Shown here piece by piece: positions 12,586 through 21,103 of a stretch of 64,000 nt of DNA (its first letter is position 1; the number at the start of each line of letters is the position of its first letter). Made by a program: the position numbers and the translations under genes. The stretch lies in the NCBI GenBank assembly GCA_963810485.1, contig CAWENQ010000004.1, positions 62,001 through 126,000 on the forward strand, read 5' to 3'. The DNA comes from DATKFM01 sp963810485 (GTDB taxonomy: Bacteria > Pseudomonadota > Alphaproteobacteria > Dongiales > Dongiaceae). The notes under the pieces are model-generated. The model made no database searches. It was not told the DNA's origin and worked only from the letters and a program-made list of their open reading frames with translations.

Positions 12586-14649
12586 CTAATTCGCCCGGCG
12601 CAGCCAGACGGCGGTGTCGTGGAAGACCGCGCCGCTGTTGGGGCGGCCGGCGTCGGCGCTGATCAGCGTGTTGACACCGATTCCCTCTTCGAAGGCGCTG
12701 TTCGGCCAGATGCTCTCGATGACGATCACGCCCGGCTGAAGGCCGTCGAACGGCCGGGCATGGACGACGATGGAGCCCTGGCGGTTGCCGACCCGCACGC
12801 GATCACCTTCGACGATGCCTGCGAGATCGCAATCCGCCGGATGAACCATCACCGTCGGCCGACCTTCGCGCGCCTTTGATCCCGGCGTTTCGGTGAAGCT
12901 GGTGTTAAGGAACTGCCGCGCCGGCGCCGCCACCAGCCGGAACGGATGCTCGGCATCGGCGGCATCGATGATGGGAACGTGATCCGGCAGGGCGGGCAGT
13001 TCCCTGTGAAAGGGCCCGATGGACGCCCAATCCGGCTTGAACCGGAACTTGCCGTCCTTATGGGCAAATCCGTTGAGGAAATGGCCGCTCTCGAAATCCA
13101 GCGCGCAATCATGCCAATGGCCGGCATGGAGCGTGTCGGCGTCGGGCCAGCCGGACATTTTCAAGGTCGCGTCGATCAGCTCCCACTCTGTCATGTGGAA
13201 GCCGGGATGCTCTGCGCCCAGGCGCCGCGCCAACTCGCAAATGACATAGTGATTGGGCCGCGCCTCGCCCGTGGGCTCCACCACCTTCCGCGCGGTTTGC
13301 AGGAAGGTGTGTCCGCTGGCGGTGTAGATATCGTCATGCTCCAGGAACGTCGTCGCCGGCAGCACGATGTCGGCCATGATCGCGGTGTCGGTCATGAACT
13401 GCTCATGCACGCAGGTAAAGAGATCGTCGCGCAGAAAGCCCGCGCGCACCTTCGCGGATTCCGGGCAGACGACCGCGGGATTGGTATTCTGGATAAGCAG
13501 CGCCGTCACCGGCGGGCCATCGCCGAGGTCGCGCTTGTCGCCGGCGAGCACGGGGCCAAGCCGCGACTGGTCGAGGATGCGCACGGAGGGGTCGAGTAGA
13601 TCGTGCCCTTCGATCAGTGCCTTGTTCAGCTTATAGAGCGCGGTGTTGCCATAGAGCGCGCCGCCGCCGGGATATTGCCAGGCGCCGGTCACCGTGGGCA
13701 GGCACGTCACTGCATGCATGTTCGATGAGCCGTTGCGCGACCGGGTGAAGCCGTAGCCGACGCGGATGTAGCTCCGCTGCGTGCCGCCATAGAGCCTGGC
13801 GAACTCGACGATCTGCGCCGCGGGAACGCCGGTGATTCCCTCGGCCCATTCGGGGGTGCGCGACTGCAGGTGCGCTTCCAGTTCCCCCGGGACATCGGCA
13901 TACTTCGCCATGTAGGCGCGGTCTGCATAACCCTCCTTGAACAGCACATGCATGACGCCGCAGGCCAGCGCGCCATCCGTGCCCGGCTTCGGCATCAGAT
14001 GCATGTCGGCGATTTCCGCCGTGCCCGTGCGATAGGGGTCGACCACCACCAGCTTGGCGCCGCGAATCTTCCGCGCCCGGCTGATGTGGGTCATCACATT
14101 GACTTGCGTCGCCACGGGATTGCCGCCCCAGACGACGACCAGGTCGGACTCCGCGATCTCCCGCGGATCGACACCACGCTTCACGCCGACGCCTGCGGCC
14201 CAGCCTGCGTCCGACAGCGCTACGCAGATCGTGTCCTTCATGCGCGAATATTTCATCGCATGGCGCAGGCGATGGATCCCATCCCGCTGCACATGCCCCA
14301 TGGTGCCGGCATAGTAGTATGGCCACACCGCTTCCGGCCCATGAAGCTGGGCGGCGCGGGTGAACGCCTCCGCCACCTCGTCCAGCGCCTGGTCCCAGGA
14401 GATCGGCTGATAGGCCGAAATGCCCTGCCCCTTCGCCCCGACCCGCCGCAATGGCTGGGTCAGCCGCCCCGGATGATGCTGCCGCTCCGCATAGCGCGCG
14501 ACTTTCGCGCAGACCACGCCGGCGGTGTAGGGATGCGCCGCCGCGCCACGGACCTTGCCGATGCGCGTGTTGTCGATGCGCTCGACCTCAAGGCCGCAAG
14601 TGCTAGGGCAATCGTGGGGGCAGACGGAATGGACGGTGTCGAGTGGCAT
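12586..14649 (-). CDS. molybdopterin-dependent oxidoreductase (DMSO reductase superfamily)
   Basis: A 687-residue Mo-bisPGD enzyme. The N-terminus CPHDCPSTCGLEVE, with another Cys in VVCAKVARY, supplies a four-Cys set for a [4Fe-4S] cluster. The catalytic domain has VVWGGNPVATQ, VVVDPYRTGTAEIAD and PKPGTDGALACG. The C-terminal molydopterin-binding domain has FLNTSFTETPG and MVHPADCDLAGI. There is no Tat signal, so it is cytosolic. The substrate is unknown; it resembles generic anaerobic-dehydrogenase/biotin-sulfoxide-reductase-like proteins. It is the first gene of the galU-ugd operon. Confidence 0.9.
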   Translation of the reverse strand: MPLDTVHSVCPHDCPSTCGLEVERIDNTRIGKVRGAAAHPYTAGVVCAKVARYAERQHHPGRLTQPLRRVGAKGQGISAYQPISWDQALDEVAEAFTRAAQLHGPEAVWPYYYAGTMGHVQRDGIHRLRHAMKYSRMKDTICVALSDAGWAAGVGVKRGVDPREIAESDLVVVWGGNPVATQVNVMTHISRARKIRGAKLVVVDPYRTGTAEIADMHLMPKPGTDGALACGVMHVLFKEGYADRAYMAKYADVPGELEAHLQSRTPEWAEGITGVPAAQIVEFARLYGGTQRSYIRVGYGFTRSRNGSSNMHAVTCLPTVTGAWQYPGGGALYGNTALYKLNKALIEGHDLLDPSVRILDQSRLGPVLAGDKRDLGDGPPVTALLIQNTNPAVVCPESAKVRAGFLRDDLFTCVHEQFMTDTAIMADIVLPATTFLEHDDIYTASGHTFLQTARKVVEPTGEARPNHYVICELARRLGAEHPGFHMTEWELIDATLKMSGWPDADTLHAGHWHDCALDFESGHFLNGFAHKDGKFRFKPDWASIGPFHRELPALPDHVPIIDAADAEHPFRLVAAPARQFLNTSFTETPGSKAREGRPTVMVHPADCDLAGIVEGDRVRVGNRQGSIVVHARPFDGLQPGVIVIESIWPNSAFEEGIGVNTLISADAGRPNSGAVFHDTAVWLRRAN

Positions 14650-14793
14650 GGGCAGGAGGATAACATGGCTTGGCGGAGAGGGCTAACTCCTTGGTGACGT
14701 TTCATGATTCTAAAAACATGACATTTTCCTGAGACTAGTGACATCGCGGCAGCCCGGCCGATCCATGCCGTCATTCGGAACAACTAGGAGGCG

Positions 14794-14806
14794 TGACCAA
14801 TTCCAC
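14794..14806 (+). promoter_or_regulatory. 13-bp motif TGACCAATTCCAC, copy 1 (upstream of the LuxR gene)
   Basis: The sequence TGACCAATTCCAC occurs here, about 57 bp before the likely luxR-type start. An identical copy at 16,722-16,734 lies ahead of the cupin operon. This fits an operator bound by the encoded regulator (autoregulation plus target control), which is inferred from position only. Confidence 0.4.
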
Positions 14807-14862
14807 AGAATTGACGCTTGAATGACGCTATTGGCTTCGGTTCTAGATATGGGCCTAGAGCA

Positions 14863-16542
14863 ATGCATATGAGTTGCCCGAATCAACGCAAGCCAAGGAC
14901 TCGAACCGTTAGCGGACCCTCCGACCTCGCTCGGGGTCGCAAGGCCTATGCACAGCAGGCCTGGGCCGAGGCGTACCAGGCATTCGCGGCGGTGGATCAA
15001 GCAACGCCGCTGGCCGCTGACGATCTCGAACTTCTGGCAATGTCGGCCTATCTGACCGGACACGACGAGGCATATCTCAGCGCGCTCGAACGCGCGCATC
15101 AGGCCTGGCTGGACGGCGGCGAACGTCGCCGGGCAAGCCGCTGCGCATTCTGGCTTGGATTGCGTCTATTCTTTCGCGGCGAAGCAGGCCGCGCGACCGG
15201 CTGGCTGGCCCGCTCCCAACGATTGCTCGAAGGCGAGGCCCAAGAGTGTGCTGAGCGCGGATTTCTGCTGCTCCCGACCGTCGAACAACTGCTCGACGCG
15301 GGCGACTGCGATGCTGCCTTCGCAAGGGCAGAGAGCGCCGTCGCAATCGGCGAGGGCTGCAGGGACGCCGATCTCGTCGCCTGCGCGCGGCACATGCTGG
15401 GGCGGATACGACTGCGGCAGGGGCAGATCGAAGTGGGCCTCCTTCTGCTTGATGAAGTCATGGTCGCAGTTGCATCGCGAGAGCTTTCGCCCCTGGTGAC
15501 GGGACTGATGTATTGCAGCGTGATCCAGGCCTGCCAGGAGGTTTACGCGGTCGGGCGGGCCCGCGAATGGACGGCTGCTCTCTCTCAGTGGTGCGATGAG
15601 CAGCCGGAGATGGTCGCTTTCACAGGGGTATGCCGCGTGCATCGCGCCGAAATCATGCAGCTTGGCGGCGCCTGGCAAGATGCGATCGAGGAGGCGCAGC
15701 GCGCCCGCGAGCGCGCCCACGGAACCGATCGGCAATCCGCAGCCGCGGCTTTCTACCAGCAAGCAGAGGTGCACCGCCTTCGCGGGGAGTTCGCGGCGGC
15801 GGAGGAAGCGTATCGAAGCGCGAGTCAATCGGGCCTCGAACCTCAGCCGGGAATGGCCCTGCTGCGCAAGATGCAAGGGCGTGTCGATGCCGCGGCGGCC
15901 GCGATCCGGCGTGCGGCCGGCGCGGCCACGGATCCGCTCCTGCGCACCAAGCTGCTGCCGGCCTATGTGGAAATCATGCTGGCAGCGGGCGACACTGAGG
16001 AAGCACGCACCGCCTGCCGTGAACTTGAGAAGATCGCCCAAAATCTGGATGCGGGTGTCCTGAATGCCATGGCGGCGCAGGCACTCGGAGCCGTCGAGCT
16101 GGCCGACGAACAAGTTCACGCCGCACTCAGGTCTCTTCACCGCGCATTTGATCTCTGGCAACAGATTGGCGCGCCATATGCAGCGGCGCGCGTGCGCGTG
16201 TTGATTGGCCAGGCGTGCCGCGCACTGGGAGACGAAGACGGCGCGGAGCTCGAGCTGGGCGCCGCCAGAAGGGCATTTGAAGAACTTGGCGCAGCTCCGG
16301 ATCTTGCCCTAATTGCTGCGCCGACAAAGGCCGCTGCGCAACGGCGTTCGCATGGACTTACGCCGCGCGAGATTCAAGTGCTTCGTCTCGTGGCGACAGG
16401 CAAGACGAGCAAAGCCATTGCTGCCGAGTTGTTTCTCAGCGAGAAGACGATCGACAGGCATCTGAGCAACATATTCACGAAGCTCGACCTCCCGTCGCGG
16501 GCCGCCGCCACGGCCTACGCATACGAGCACAAGCTGATCTGA
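14863..16542 (+). CDS. LuxR-family regulator with N-terminal TPR-like array
   Basis: About 559 residues. Residues 20-480 are all-helical, Ala/Arg/Glu-rich repeats resembling TPRs (sensor or protein-interaction region). The last 65 residues are a LuxR/NarL helix-turn-helix: LTPREIQVLRLVATGKTS, then IAAELFLSEKTIDRHLSNIF. There is no receiver or autoinducer domain. ATG 14863 is chosen; a TTG at 14818 and an ATG at 14869 are alternatives. It is divergent from the molybdopterin gene and precedes the cupin-hydrolase-methyltransferase operon, which it probably controls (shared 13-bp motif). Confidence 0.82.
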   Translation: MHMSCPNQRKPRTRTVSGPSDLARGRKAYAQQAWAEAYQAFAAVDQATPLAADDLELLAMSAYLTGHDEAYLSALERAHQAWLDGGERRRASRCAFWLGLRLFFRGEAGRATGWLARSQRLLEGEAQECAERGFLLLPTVEQLLDAGDCDAAFARAESAVAIGEGCRDADLVACARHMLGRIRLRQGQIEVGLLLLDEVMVAVASRELSPLVTGLMYCSVIQACQEVYAVGRAREWTAALSQWCDEQPEMVAFTGVCRVHRAEIMQLGGAWQDAIEEAQRARERAHGTDRQSAAAAFYQQAEVHRLRGEFAAAEEAYRSASQSGLEPQPGMALLRKMQGRVDAAAAAIRRAAGAATDPLLRTKLLPAYVEIMLAAGDTEEARTACRELEKIAQNLDAGVLNAMAAQALGAVELADEQVHAALRSLHRAFDLWQQIGAPYAAARVRVLIGQACRALGDEDGAELELGAARRAFEELGAAPDLALIAAPTKAAAQRRSHGLTPREIQVLRLVATGKTSKAIAAELFLSEKTIDRHLSNIFTKLDLPSRAAATAYAYEHKLI

Positions 16543-16721
16543 GTGCCCGCGCATCGGCGTGGGTGATTCCACCCATGCATCTACGGGCGGCAGCTTGGGG
16601 AGTTTCCCCGATGCGCGGCCGCAGTCCTCCCACCTAACATCGTCCCGTATTTGAATTCGTCATCGATCGAGGCGAGCCATGCCATTGGCCAGCGTTAAAC
16701 TTTTCTTGGAGCAATCGCGCC

Positions 16722-16734
16722 TGACCAATTCCAC
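16722..16734 (+). promoter_or_regulatory. 13-bp motif TGACCAATTCCAC, copy 2 (upstream of the cupin operon)
   Basis: An exact second copy of the 13-mer found upstream of the LuxR gene. It lies 31 bp before the cupin ATG and about 12 bp before a GAGAGGA ribosome site. The flanking bases differ, so it is not part of a longer duplication. Confidence 0.4.
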
Positions 16735-16764
16735 CGATAGCACAGGAAACAGAGAGGAAATGAA

Positions 16765-17154
16765 ATGCACTCTGCGATGAAGGAAATGCCGCTTGTCGAG
16801 GACTACGGAGACGGTTTTCGCAGTCGCCTAGTCGAATGGGGCGGGATGATCGTTTCCTATGAAACATTTCCGAAGGGCACGGATGCGACACCACTTTTCA
16901 AGGGGCTGCCAAACGACATGTGTCAATCGCCGCATTGGGGCTACCTCATAAAAGGCCGAGTTCGCATCAAGCACAAGGATGGCGAAACTATTTTGAGGAC
17001 AGGCGACGTCTACTATCTCGAGCCGGGCCATATTCCTGTCTTTGAAGAAGACACGGAGATACTCGAGTTCAGCCCCAAGAAGGAATACCAGAAGACAATC
17101 GATATCGCTGCCAAGAACATAGCCGCTGTATCAGCGGCAGGAAGGAGAAAGTAA
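16765..17154 (+). CDS. small cupin-domain protein
   Basis: A 129-residue single-domain cupin. The hallmark strands are SPHWGYLIKGRVRIKHKDGE (motif 1 region) and DVYYLEPGHIPVFEED (motif 2 region). Possible metal ligands are His in PHWGY and His in PGHIP, but one or two of the usual His/Glu ligands are absent, so catalysis is uncertain and a binding role is possible. The start has GAGAGGA 6 nt upstream. The stop overlaps the next start (TAATG). Confidence 0.78.
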   Translation: MHSAMKEMPLVEDYGDGFRSRLVEWGGMIVSYETFPKGTDATPLFKGLPNDMCQSPHWGYLIKGRVRIKHKDGETILRTGDVYYLEPGHIPVFEEDTEILEFSPKKEYQKTIDIAAKNIAAVSAAGRRK

Positions 17155-18014
17155 TGGCTGATACGCAAACGAGGATGACAATGCAGGCGCATGCAGAGAG
17201 GAGCAGCTCTTCATCCGAAGATAGCCGCCGGCGGCTGCTGGCTACATTGCCCGTCAAGGAACGACGGCTAGAGCTGGCTGGCATATCGACTTCCGTGCTG
17301 GTGGGCGGCGACGGGCCGCCAATCATCCTACTCCATGGCCCGTCCGGCTATGCGGCCCATTGGATGAATGTCATGCCGGGGTTGGTAAGAACTCATCGGG
17401 TCATCGCGCCCGACCTGCCGGGCCATGGGGCTTCTGAAGTAGCCGACGGAGTGCTGGATACCGACCGCGTGCTCACTTGGCTTGGTGAACTTATCGCGCG
17501 CACCTGCAAGTCGCCGCCAATTCTAGTCGGTCAATTATTCAGCGGCGCCATTGCGCTCAGGTTTACCATTCGCGAAGGCCACCGGCTCAGCCAGCTCATA
17601 CTCGTGGACAGCTTCGGCCTCAGCCCATTCCGGCCGATCCCTGAGTTCGGACTCGCCTTGACACAGTTCCTGGAGCATCCGAGCGAGCAGACCCATCGGA
17701 GCCTCTGGCGGTACTGTGCTTTTGACTTGAACAGCGTGTACCAGCGACTGGGCGATCGTTGGCAGCCGTTCGAAGCCTACAATCTCGATCGCGCCCACGC
17801 GCCGAGTGTCCAGGCGGCTGTAGGCGCTCTCATGCAACAGTTCGGCATGGCGGAAATTCCACCCGCAGATCTTGGGCAGATTACTGTTCCCACGACATTG
17901 ATCTGGGGCCGCCACGACCGCGCGACGCCCCTGTCCGTCGCCGAAGCCGCAAGCGAGCGCTTACGGGTGGCCGCTGCATGTGATCGAGAACTGTGCCGAC
18001 GATCCGCCGATTGA
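17154..18014 (+). CDS. alpha/beta-hydrolase fold protein, apparent frameshift near the C-terminus
   Basis: Alpha/beta hydrolase: oxyanion region PPIILLHGPSGYAAHW, cap region, and the strand ending TTLIWGRHDRATP, whose Asp is an acid candidate. The expected nucleophile elbow GxSxG reads VGQLFSGA, so the catalytic Ser is displaced or replaced. The frame closes at 18014 with an unrelated tail. Skipping one base near 17,961 gives YGWPLHVIENCADDPP and a stop at 18,066, which restores the usual catalytic-His region. Coordinates are for the intact open frame. It overlaps the cupin gene by 1 nt. Confidence 0.75.
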   Translation: MADTQTRMTMQAHAERSSSSSEDSRRRLLATLPVKERRLELAGISTSVLVGGDGPPIILLHGPSGYAAHWMNVMPGLVRTHRVIAPDLPGHGASEVADGVLDTDRVLTWLGELIARTCKSPPILVGQLFSGAIALRFTIREGHRLSQLILVDSFGLSPFRPIPEFGLALTQFLEHPSEQTHRSLWRYCAFDLNSVYQRLGDRWQPFEAYNLDRAHAPSVQAAVGALMQQFGMAEIPPADLGQITVPTTLIWGRHDRATPLSVAEAASERLRVAAACDRELCRRSAD

Positions 18015-18088
18015 ACAGCCCGAAGCCCTTCTGCGCGCCCTCCGTGCCGCGCCCAACAATGCCTGACATAAATGCAACGGAGGGAATA

Positions 18089-18916
18089 ATGGATACATTG
18101 ACAGAGACACGGGCCGCCTGGGACAGGATTGCACCGGGCTATGACAAAACCAACACTCCCACGCAGATGTGGCTGGGCAACGAAGGGCTTATCCGTGCTG
18201 GGCTTCGCCCAGGCATGGGATTCTTAGACGTGGCAGCAGGAAGCGGTGCCCTCAGTATACCAGCGGCGCGCATCGGCGCAGAGGTGCTGGCGACGGACCA
18301 ATCGCCGGTCATGCTCGAGTTGCTCCGGACGCGCGCGCGCAAGGAAGGGCTGACAATCGAAACTCGCGTCATGGACGGCCATGCGCTGGAGCTTGACGAT
18401 AACAGCTTTGATATCGCCGGATCGCAATTCGGCGTCATGCTGTTTCCCGGCATGCCTAAGGGGATCAGCGAGATGGCCCGCGTCGTCAAACCCGGCGGCC
18501 GTGTGTTGATGAATGTATATGGAGATCCTCACAAGATTGAGTTTCTCGGATTCTTCGTACGCGCCATTCAGTCGGTCCGTCCGGATTTCACGGGGCCGCC
18601 GATGGATCCGCTGCCGTTGCCGTTCCAGTTGCAGGATCCAGAAAAGCTAGGCAAGGAACTCGCCGTCGCCGGATTGAAGAACGTCAAGGTAGAGACCATC
18701 AGTGAGAAGACGGAATTCCACTCTGCGAAGGAAATGTGGGAGTGGCTGGTGTCGAGCAATCCGATCGTCGAGGCGGTGCTCGGAGAATTGAACATTGCGA
18801 ACGCCGACAGAATTGTCATCCAAAAGGCGTTGGAAAAGCTCATTCGCGAGCGAGCCAATGGCAGCACCGCCGCCGTCCTGACCAGTCCCATCAATATTGG
18901 GATCGGAACGAAGTGA
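18089..18916 (+). CDS. class I SAM-dependent methyltransferase
   Basis: About 275 residues. Start MDTLTETRAAWDRIAPGYDK, with GGAGGGA about 4 nt upstream. SAM motif I is GFLDVAAGSGALSIPAA, an acidic residue ends the second strand (VLATDQSP), and VKPGGRVLMNVYG is the motif III region. It resembles UbiE/Methyltransf_11 family enzymes; the substrate is unknown. It is the last gene of the LuxR-linked cupin-hydrolase-methyltransferase operon, 22 bp after the restored hydrolase stop. An open frame upstream of 18,089 is the hydrolase tail in another frame. Confidence 0.85.
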   Translation: MDTLTETRAAWDRIAPGYDKTNTPTQMWLGNEGLIRAGLRPGMGFLDVAAGSGALSIPAARIGAEVLATDQSPVMLELLRTRARKEGLTIETRVMDGHALELDDNSFDIAGSQFGVMLFPGMPKGISEMARVVKPGGRVLMNVYGDPHKIEFLGFFVRAIQSVRPDFTGPPMDPLPLPFQLQDPEKLGKELAVAGLKNVKVETISEKTEFHSAKEMWEWLVSSNPIVEAVLGELNIANADRIVIQKALEKLIRERANGSTAAVLTSPINIGIGTK

Positions 18917-19206
18917 GCGCCGGGGTTTCCCGTCTCTTTCGTGCACGGCAATAATTTACGAATTTTTCACGCGCCTGATGATTCGAGCCCACGCCGGCAT
19001 TACGGCGATTTTGCAGCAATAAACTCTTATCGCCTCCCCGTGCTTGAGGCGGTGAGCAGAATTCTATCTCTGGTTGCGGGGCAACTTCATCCGCGAGTGA
19101 TTTTCATCACATCCCCACAAGCGATGCGCGTGTAGCACGGCGCCGCATCGCGTCAGGCCGGCATAGTTGTGTCGGCCCATGCCGTGCGTCGACAGGAGAG
19201 AACATA
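18917..19206. other. intergenic region with CRP-like site
   Basis: 290 bp without a supported gene. It carries a GTGA-N6-TCAC palindrome at 19,097-19,110 (listed separately). A GC-rich imperfect stem (GCCGGCATAG/TGTCGGCC region) lies just ahead of the ribosome site of the next gene. Confidence 0.5.
19096..19111. promoter_or_regulatory. CRP/FNR-family-like operator
   Basis: A-GTGA-TTTTCA-TCAC-A has the symmetric core GTGA-N6-TCAC. It lies about 96 bp upstream of the 147-residue secreted-protein gene. One outer base deviates from TGTGA-N6-TCACA. Confidence 0.4.
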
Positions 19207-19650
19207 ATGTTGTCTAAGAAGATATCTGGCGTCGTGGCGATTTTCGGAATGACAGCCGTAGCCCTATTGGCATCGGCGCCTGCGGCGATTAGCGGATCGC
19301 TGTCGTCGTCGCAGAGCCACGCCGAGTACAAACCGGTGCAGAGCATCAGCTATGAGTTCGGTTCGAAATCGATGAGCGGCTACTTCGTCCAGGAAGATAG
19401 CGCCTGCCTGGTGATGCTCATGATCGCCGAGAAAGGCGATCCCGAGATGTCGCTGGCGCCATCGCCCACACGCGTGCGGCTGGCGCTGAACCCCGGCCAG
19501 ATCGCCGGCCTCGATAGCGAGGAAGGGCGCTCACTGAATGTCACCTGCGGCGCCGATGCCGCCACGCTGATCGTCGACACCGGCGATACGCGAAAGCTGA
19601 TTGCCCGCCAGTCGTCGAGGCCGCAGCGGGACCTTGCAGAACGGAACTAG
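19207..19650 (+). CDS. secreted protein of unknown function
   Basis: 147 residues with a Sec signal peptide (MLSKKISGVVAIFGMTAVAL, Ala-rich cleavage region). The mature part is small and beta-rich and has two Cys that could form a disulfide (SACLVML and VTCGAD). The start has AGGAGAG about 8 nt upstream. I recognise no family. A CRP-like palindrome lies upstream. The C-terminal Arg-rich tail is probably disordered. Confidence 0.7.
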   Translation: MLSKKISGVVAIFGMTAVALLASAPAAISGSLSSSQSHAEYKPVQSISYEFGSKSMSGYFVQEDSACLVMLMIAEKGDPEMSLAPSPTRVRLALNPGQIAGLDSEEGRSLNVTCGADAATLIVDTGDTRKLIARQSSRPQRDLAERN

Positions 19651-19831
19651 GCTTTACATCAGGCGCAATTTGCGGCGCACCCACTCACTTCATCCACTGA
19701 CCTGCAGCCAGGGTTGCAAAATTACTCCGCAATCCTGGCTGTGCCATCCCATGTCAATATCAAGCGCGCCGGGAACCACAGCGCGAGTGCAGTGGTTTTA
19801 ACGGGGAAGGTATCACTGCAGGGTGAAGGCG

Positions 19832-20242
19832 ATGCGCAGATGTCACTGCTTCGCATTGATGGTAACCGCCTTGTGCCAGTCCGCCGGCGCTCCAGCGGGG
19901 GCGCAAGACAGCGAGCCCGCCGGGAAGCCATACCGGGTGGTCGATGGCAAAGTCGATACGCAGACCTATAACGGTTTCCGGCGCTACCATTCGAGTTGCA
20001 ATCATTGTCACGGCCCCGACGGCATGGGCTCCAGTTTTGGGCCCTCCCTCGTCGAGGCGGTGCCGCCGATCGAGGATTTCCGCCGCATCGTGCTGAATGG
20101 GCAGGGCAGCGGCAATTCCGTGATGAAAGGCTTTGCCGGCGACGGCAACGTCGAACCCTACATCGACGATATCCACGCCTACCTGCAGGCCCGCGCCGAC
20201 GGCGCTCTTGGCCGGGGCCGCCCGGAGCGGCTGGAAGAGTAG
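19832..20242 (+). CDS. c-type cytochrome resembling XoxG/methanol-metabolism cytochromes
   Basis: 136 residues: signal peptide ending near AGAQD, then a single heme site CNHCH in YHSSCNHCHGPDGMGSSFGP, and a distal Met candidate in SVMKGF. The sequence before the heme (YRVVDGKVDTQTYNGFRRYH) and the tail RADGALGRGRPE match what I recall of XoxG-type electron acceptors of lanthanide methanol dehydrogenases and related PQQ-alcohol dehydrogenases. No PQQ dehydrogenase is in the window. ATG 19832 is preferred over GTG 19823 because GAAGG precedes it. A serine-cycle operon begins 0.9 kb away. Confidence 0.72.
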   Translation: MRRCHCFALMVTALCQSAGAPAGAQDSEPAGKPYRVVDGKVDTQTYNGFRRYHSSCNHCHGPDGMGSSFGPSLVEAVPPIEDFRRIVLNGQGSGNSVMKGFAGDGNVEPYIDDIHAYLQARADGALGRGRPERLEE

Positions 20243-20262
20243 ACGGAATTATCGCTGCGCCG

Positions 20263-20520
20263 TCAGAAGTCGCCGACGTCGAGGTCGTAGGATCCTTTCT
20301 GGCTGCGGGCATAAACCTTGGCGGCGGTCGCGTAGATTCGATCGCGATTGGCATCGAATGCGCGCAGGAGACCGGGTTCGTCGGCTTGCAGATTCGGTTG
20401 TATCCGCTTGAGCGCTTCCACGCTCACAAAGAACGGACGTTCCATGGAGCGGTCATATCCCCAAAAACGCACAACGCGCCGCGTCGCATCGTAGCTGCGG
20501 CTCTGATTGGGGAAATTCAT
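20263..20520 (-). CDS. DUF1488 family protein
   Basis: 85 residues. The start NFPNQSRSYDATRRVVRFWG and the block GLLRAFDANRDRIYATAAK and ARSQKGSYDL are the DUF1488 signature, a small cytosolic family of unknown function in proteobacteria. It is convergent with the cytochrome gene (20 bp gap) and downstream of the CsbD-like gene, with a terminator between. Confidence 0.88.
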   Translation of the reverse strand: MNFPNQSRSYDATRRVVRFWGYDRSMERPFFVSVEALKRIQPNLQADEPGLLRAFDANRDRIYATAAKVYARSQKGSYDLDVGDF

Positions 20521-20577
20521 CGGAATCCTTGATACGCCATGCGTGCGGTCACGATAGCAGAATGTTCGGCCTGAGGC

Positions 20578-20611
20578 AAAAAAGCGACGAGGCCGCCAAC
20601 AGGCGGCCTCG
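20578..20611 (-). terminator. Rho-independent terminator of the CsbD-like gene
   Basis: Read on the minus strand: a perfect 10-bp stem CGAGGCCGCC / GGCGGCCTCG with a TGTT loop, then TCGC and a run of six T. This is the best intrinsic terminator in the window. Confidence 0.85.
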
Positions 20612-20626
20612 CATCGTGCGGCCAGG

Positions 20627-20866
20627 TTAGAACTGGCGGCCCTTCATGACGGCGTCAACGTCGCGTGTGGCTTGAGACTTGTCGATGCTGTACTTCGCAA
20701 CGACGTGGTTGACGAGCTCGTCCTTGTTGGTGAGCGCGCCGAGCTCCTGTTCGGAGAACTTGCTCCACTTGGAGCCAATGTCCTTCAGGAGGATTTGCTT
20801 GTTTTCCGGGGTATTGCTTGTATTGCTGGTGCTGACGGTCGGCGTGGTGGGAGTTGTGGTATTCAT
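20627..20866 (-). CDS. CsbD-like small stress protein
   Basis: 79 residues. A Thr/Ser/Asn/Pro-rich N-terminus is followed by a helical domain GSKWSKFSEQELGALTNKDE and LVNHVVAKYSIDKSQATRDVD, the pattern of CsbD-like proteins (general stress response). The ATG at 20866 has GGAG 9 nt upstream; an in-frame ATG at 20881 lacks one. The upstream region is AT-rich, unlike its surroundings, and a strong terminator follows. Confidence 0.72.
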   Translation of the reverse strand: MNTTTPTTPTVSTSNTSNTPENKQILLKDIGSKWSKFSEQELGALTNKDELVNHVVAKYSIDKSQATRDVDAVMKGRQF

Positions 20867-21103
20867 GTGTTTTATCTCCAAAATAAATTGTGGGAATATT
20901 GCCTGAATATTCGTAATTCAAACAACAATTCTATGTGGACATGAATAATTGTTAAAACAGGGGTCTTTGAATATTTATTCGATATAAATAATCGTGATGG
21001 AAACGGATCGCGTCTCGGCCGTCAATCGCGGTCGAAACGCTCGTTTATTCAATTGGAACAGCGGCCGCTCTGAACAAACGCGCGTTCTTGCGACGGCCGT
21101 TAG

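Noticed and set aside
14703..14722. TCATG-N10-CATGA inverted repeat between the molybdopterin and LuxR genes
   Set aside because: Short arms in AT-rich DNA, not repeated elsewhere; too weak to call an operator.
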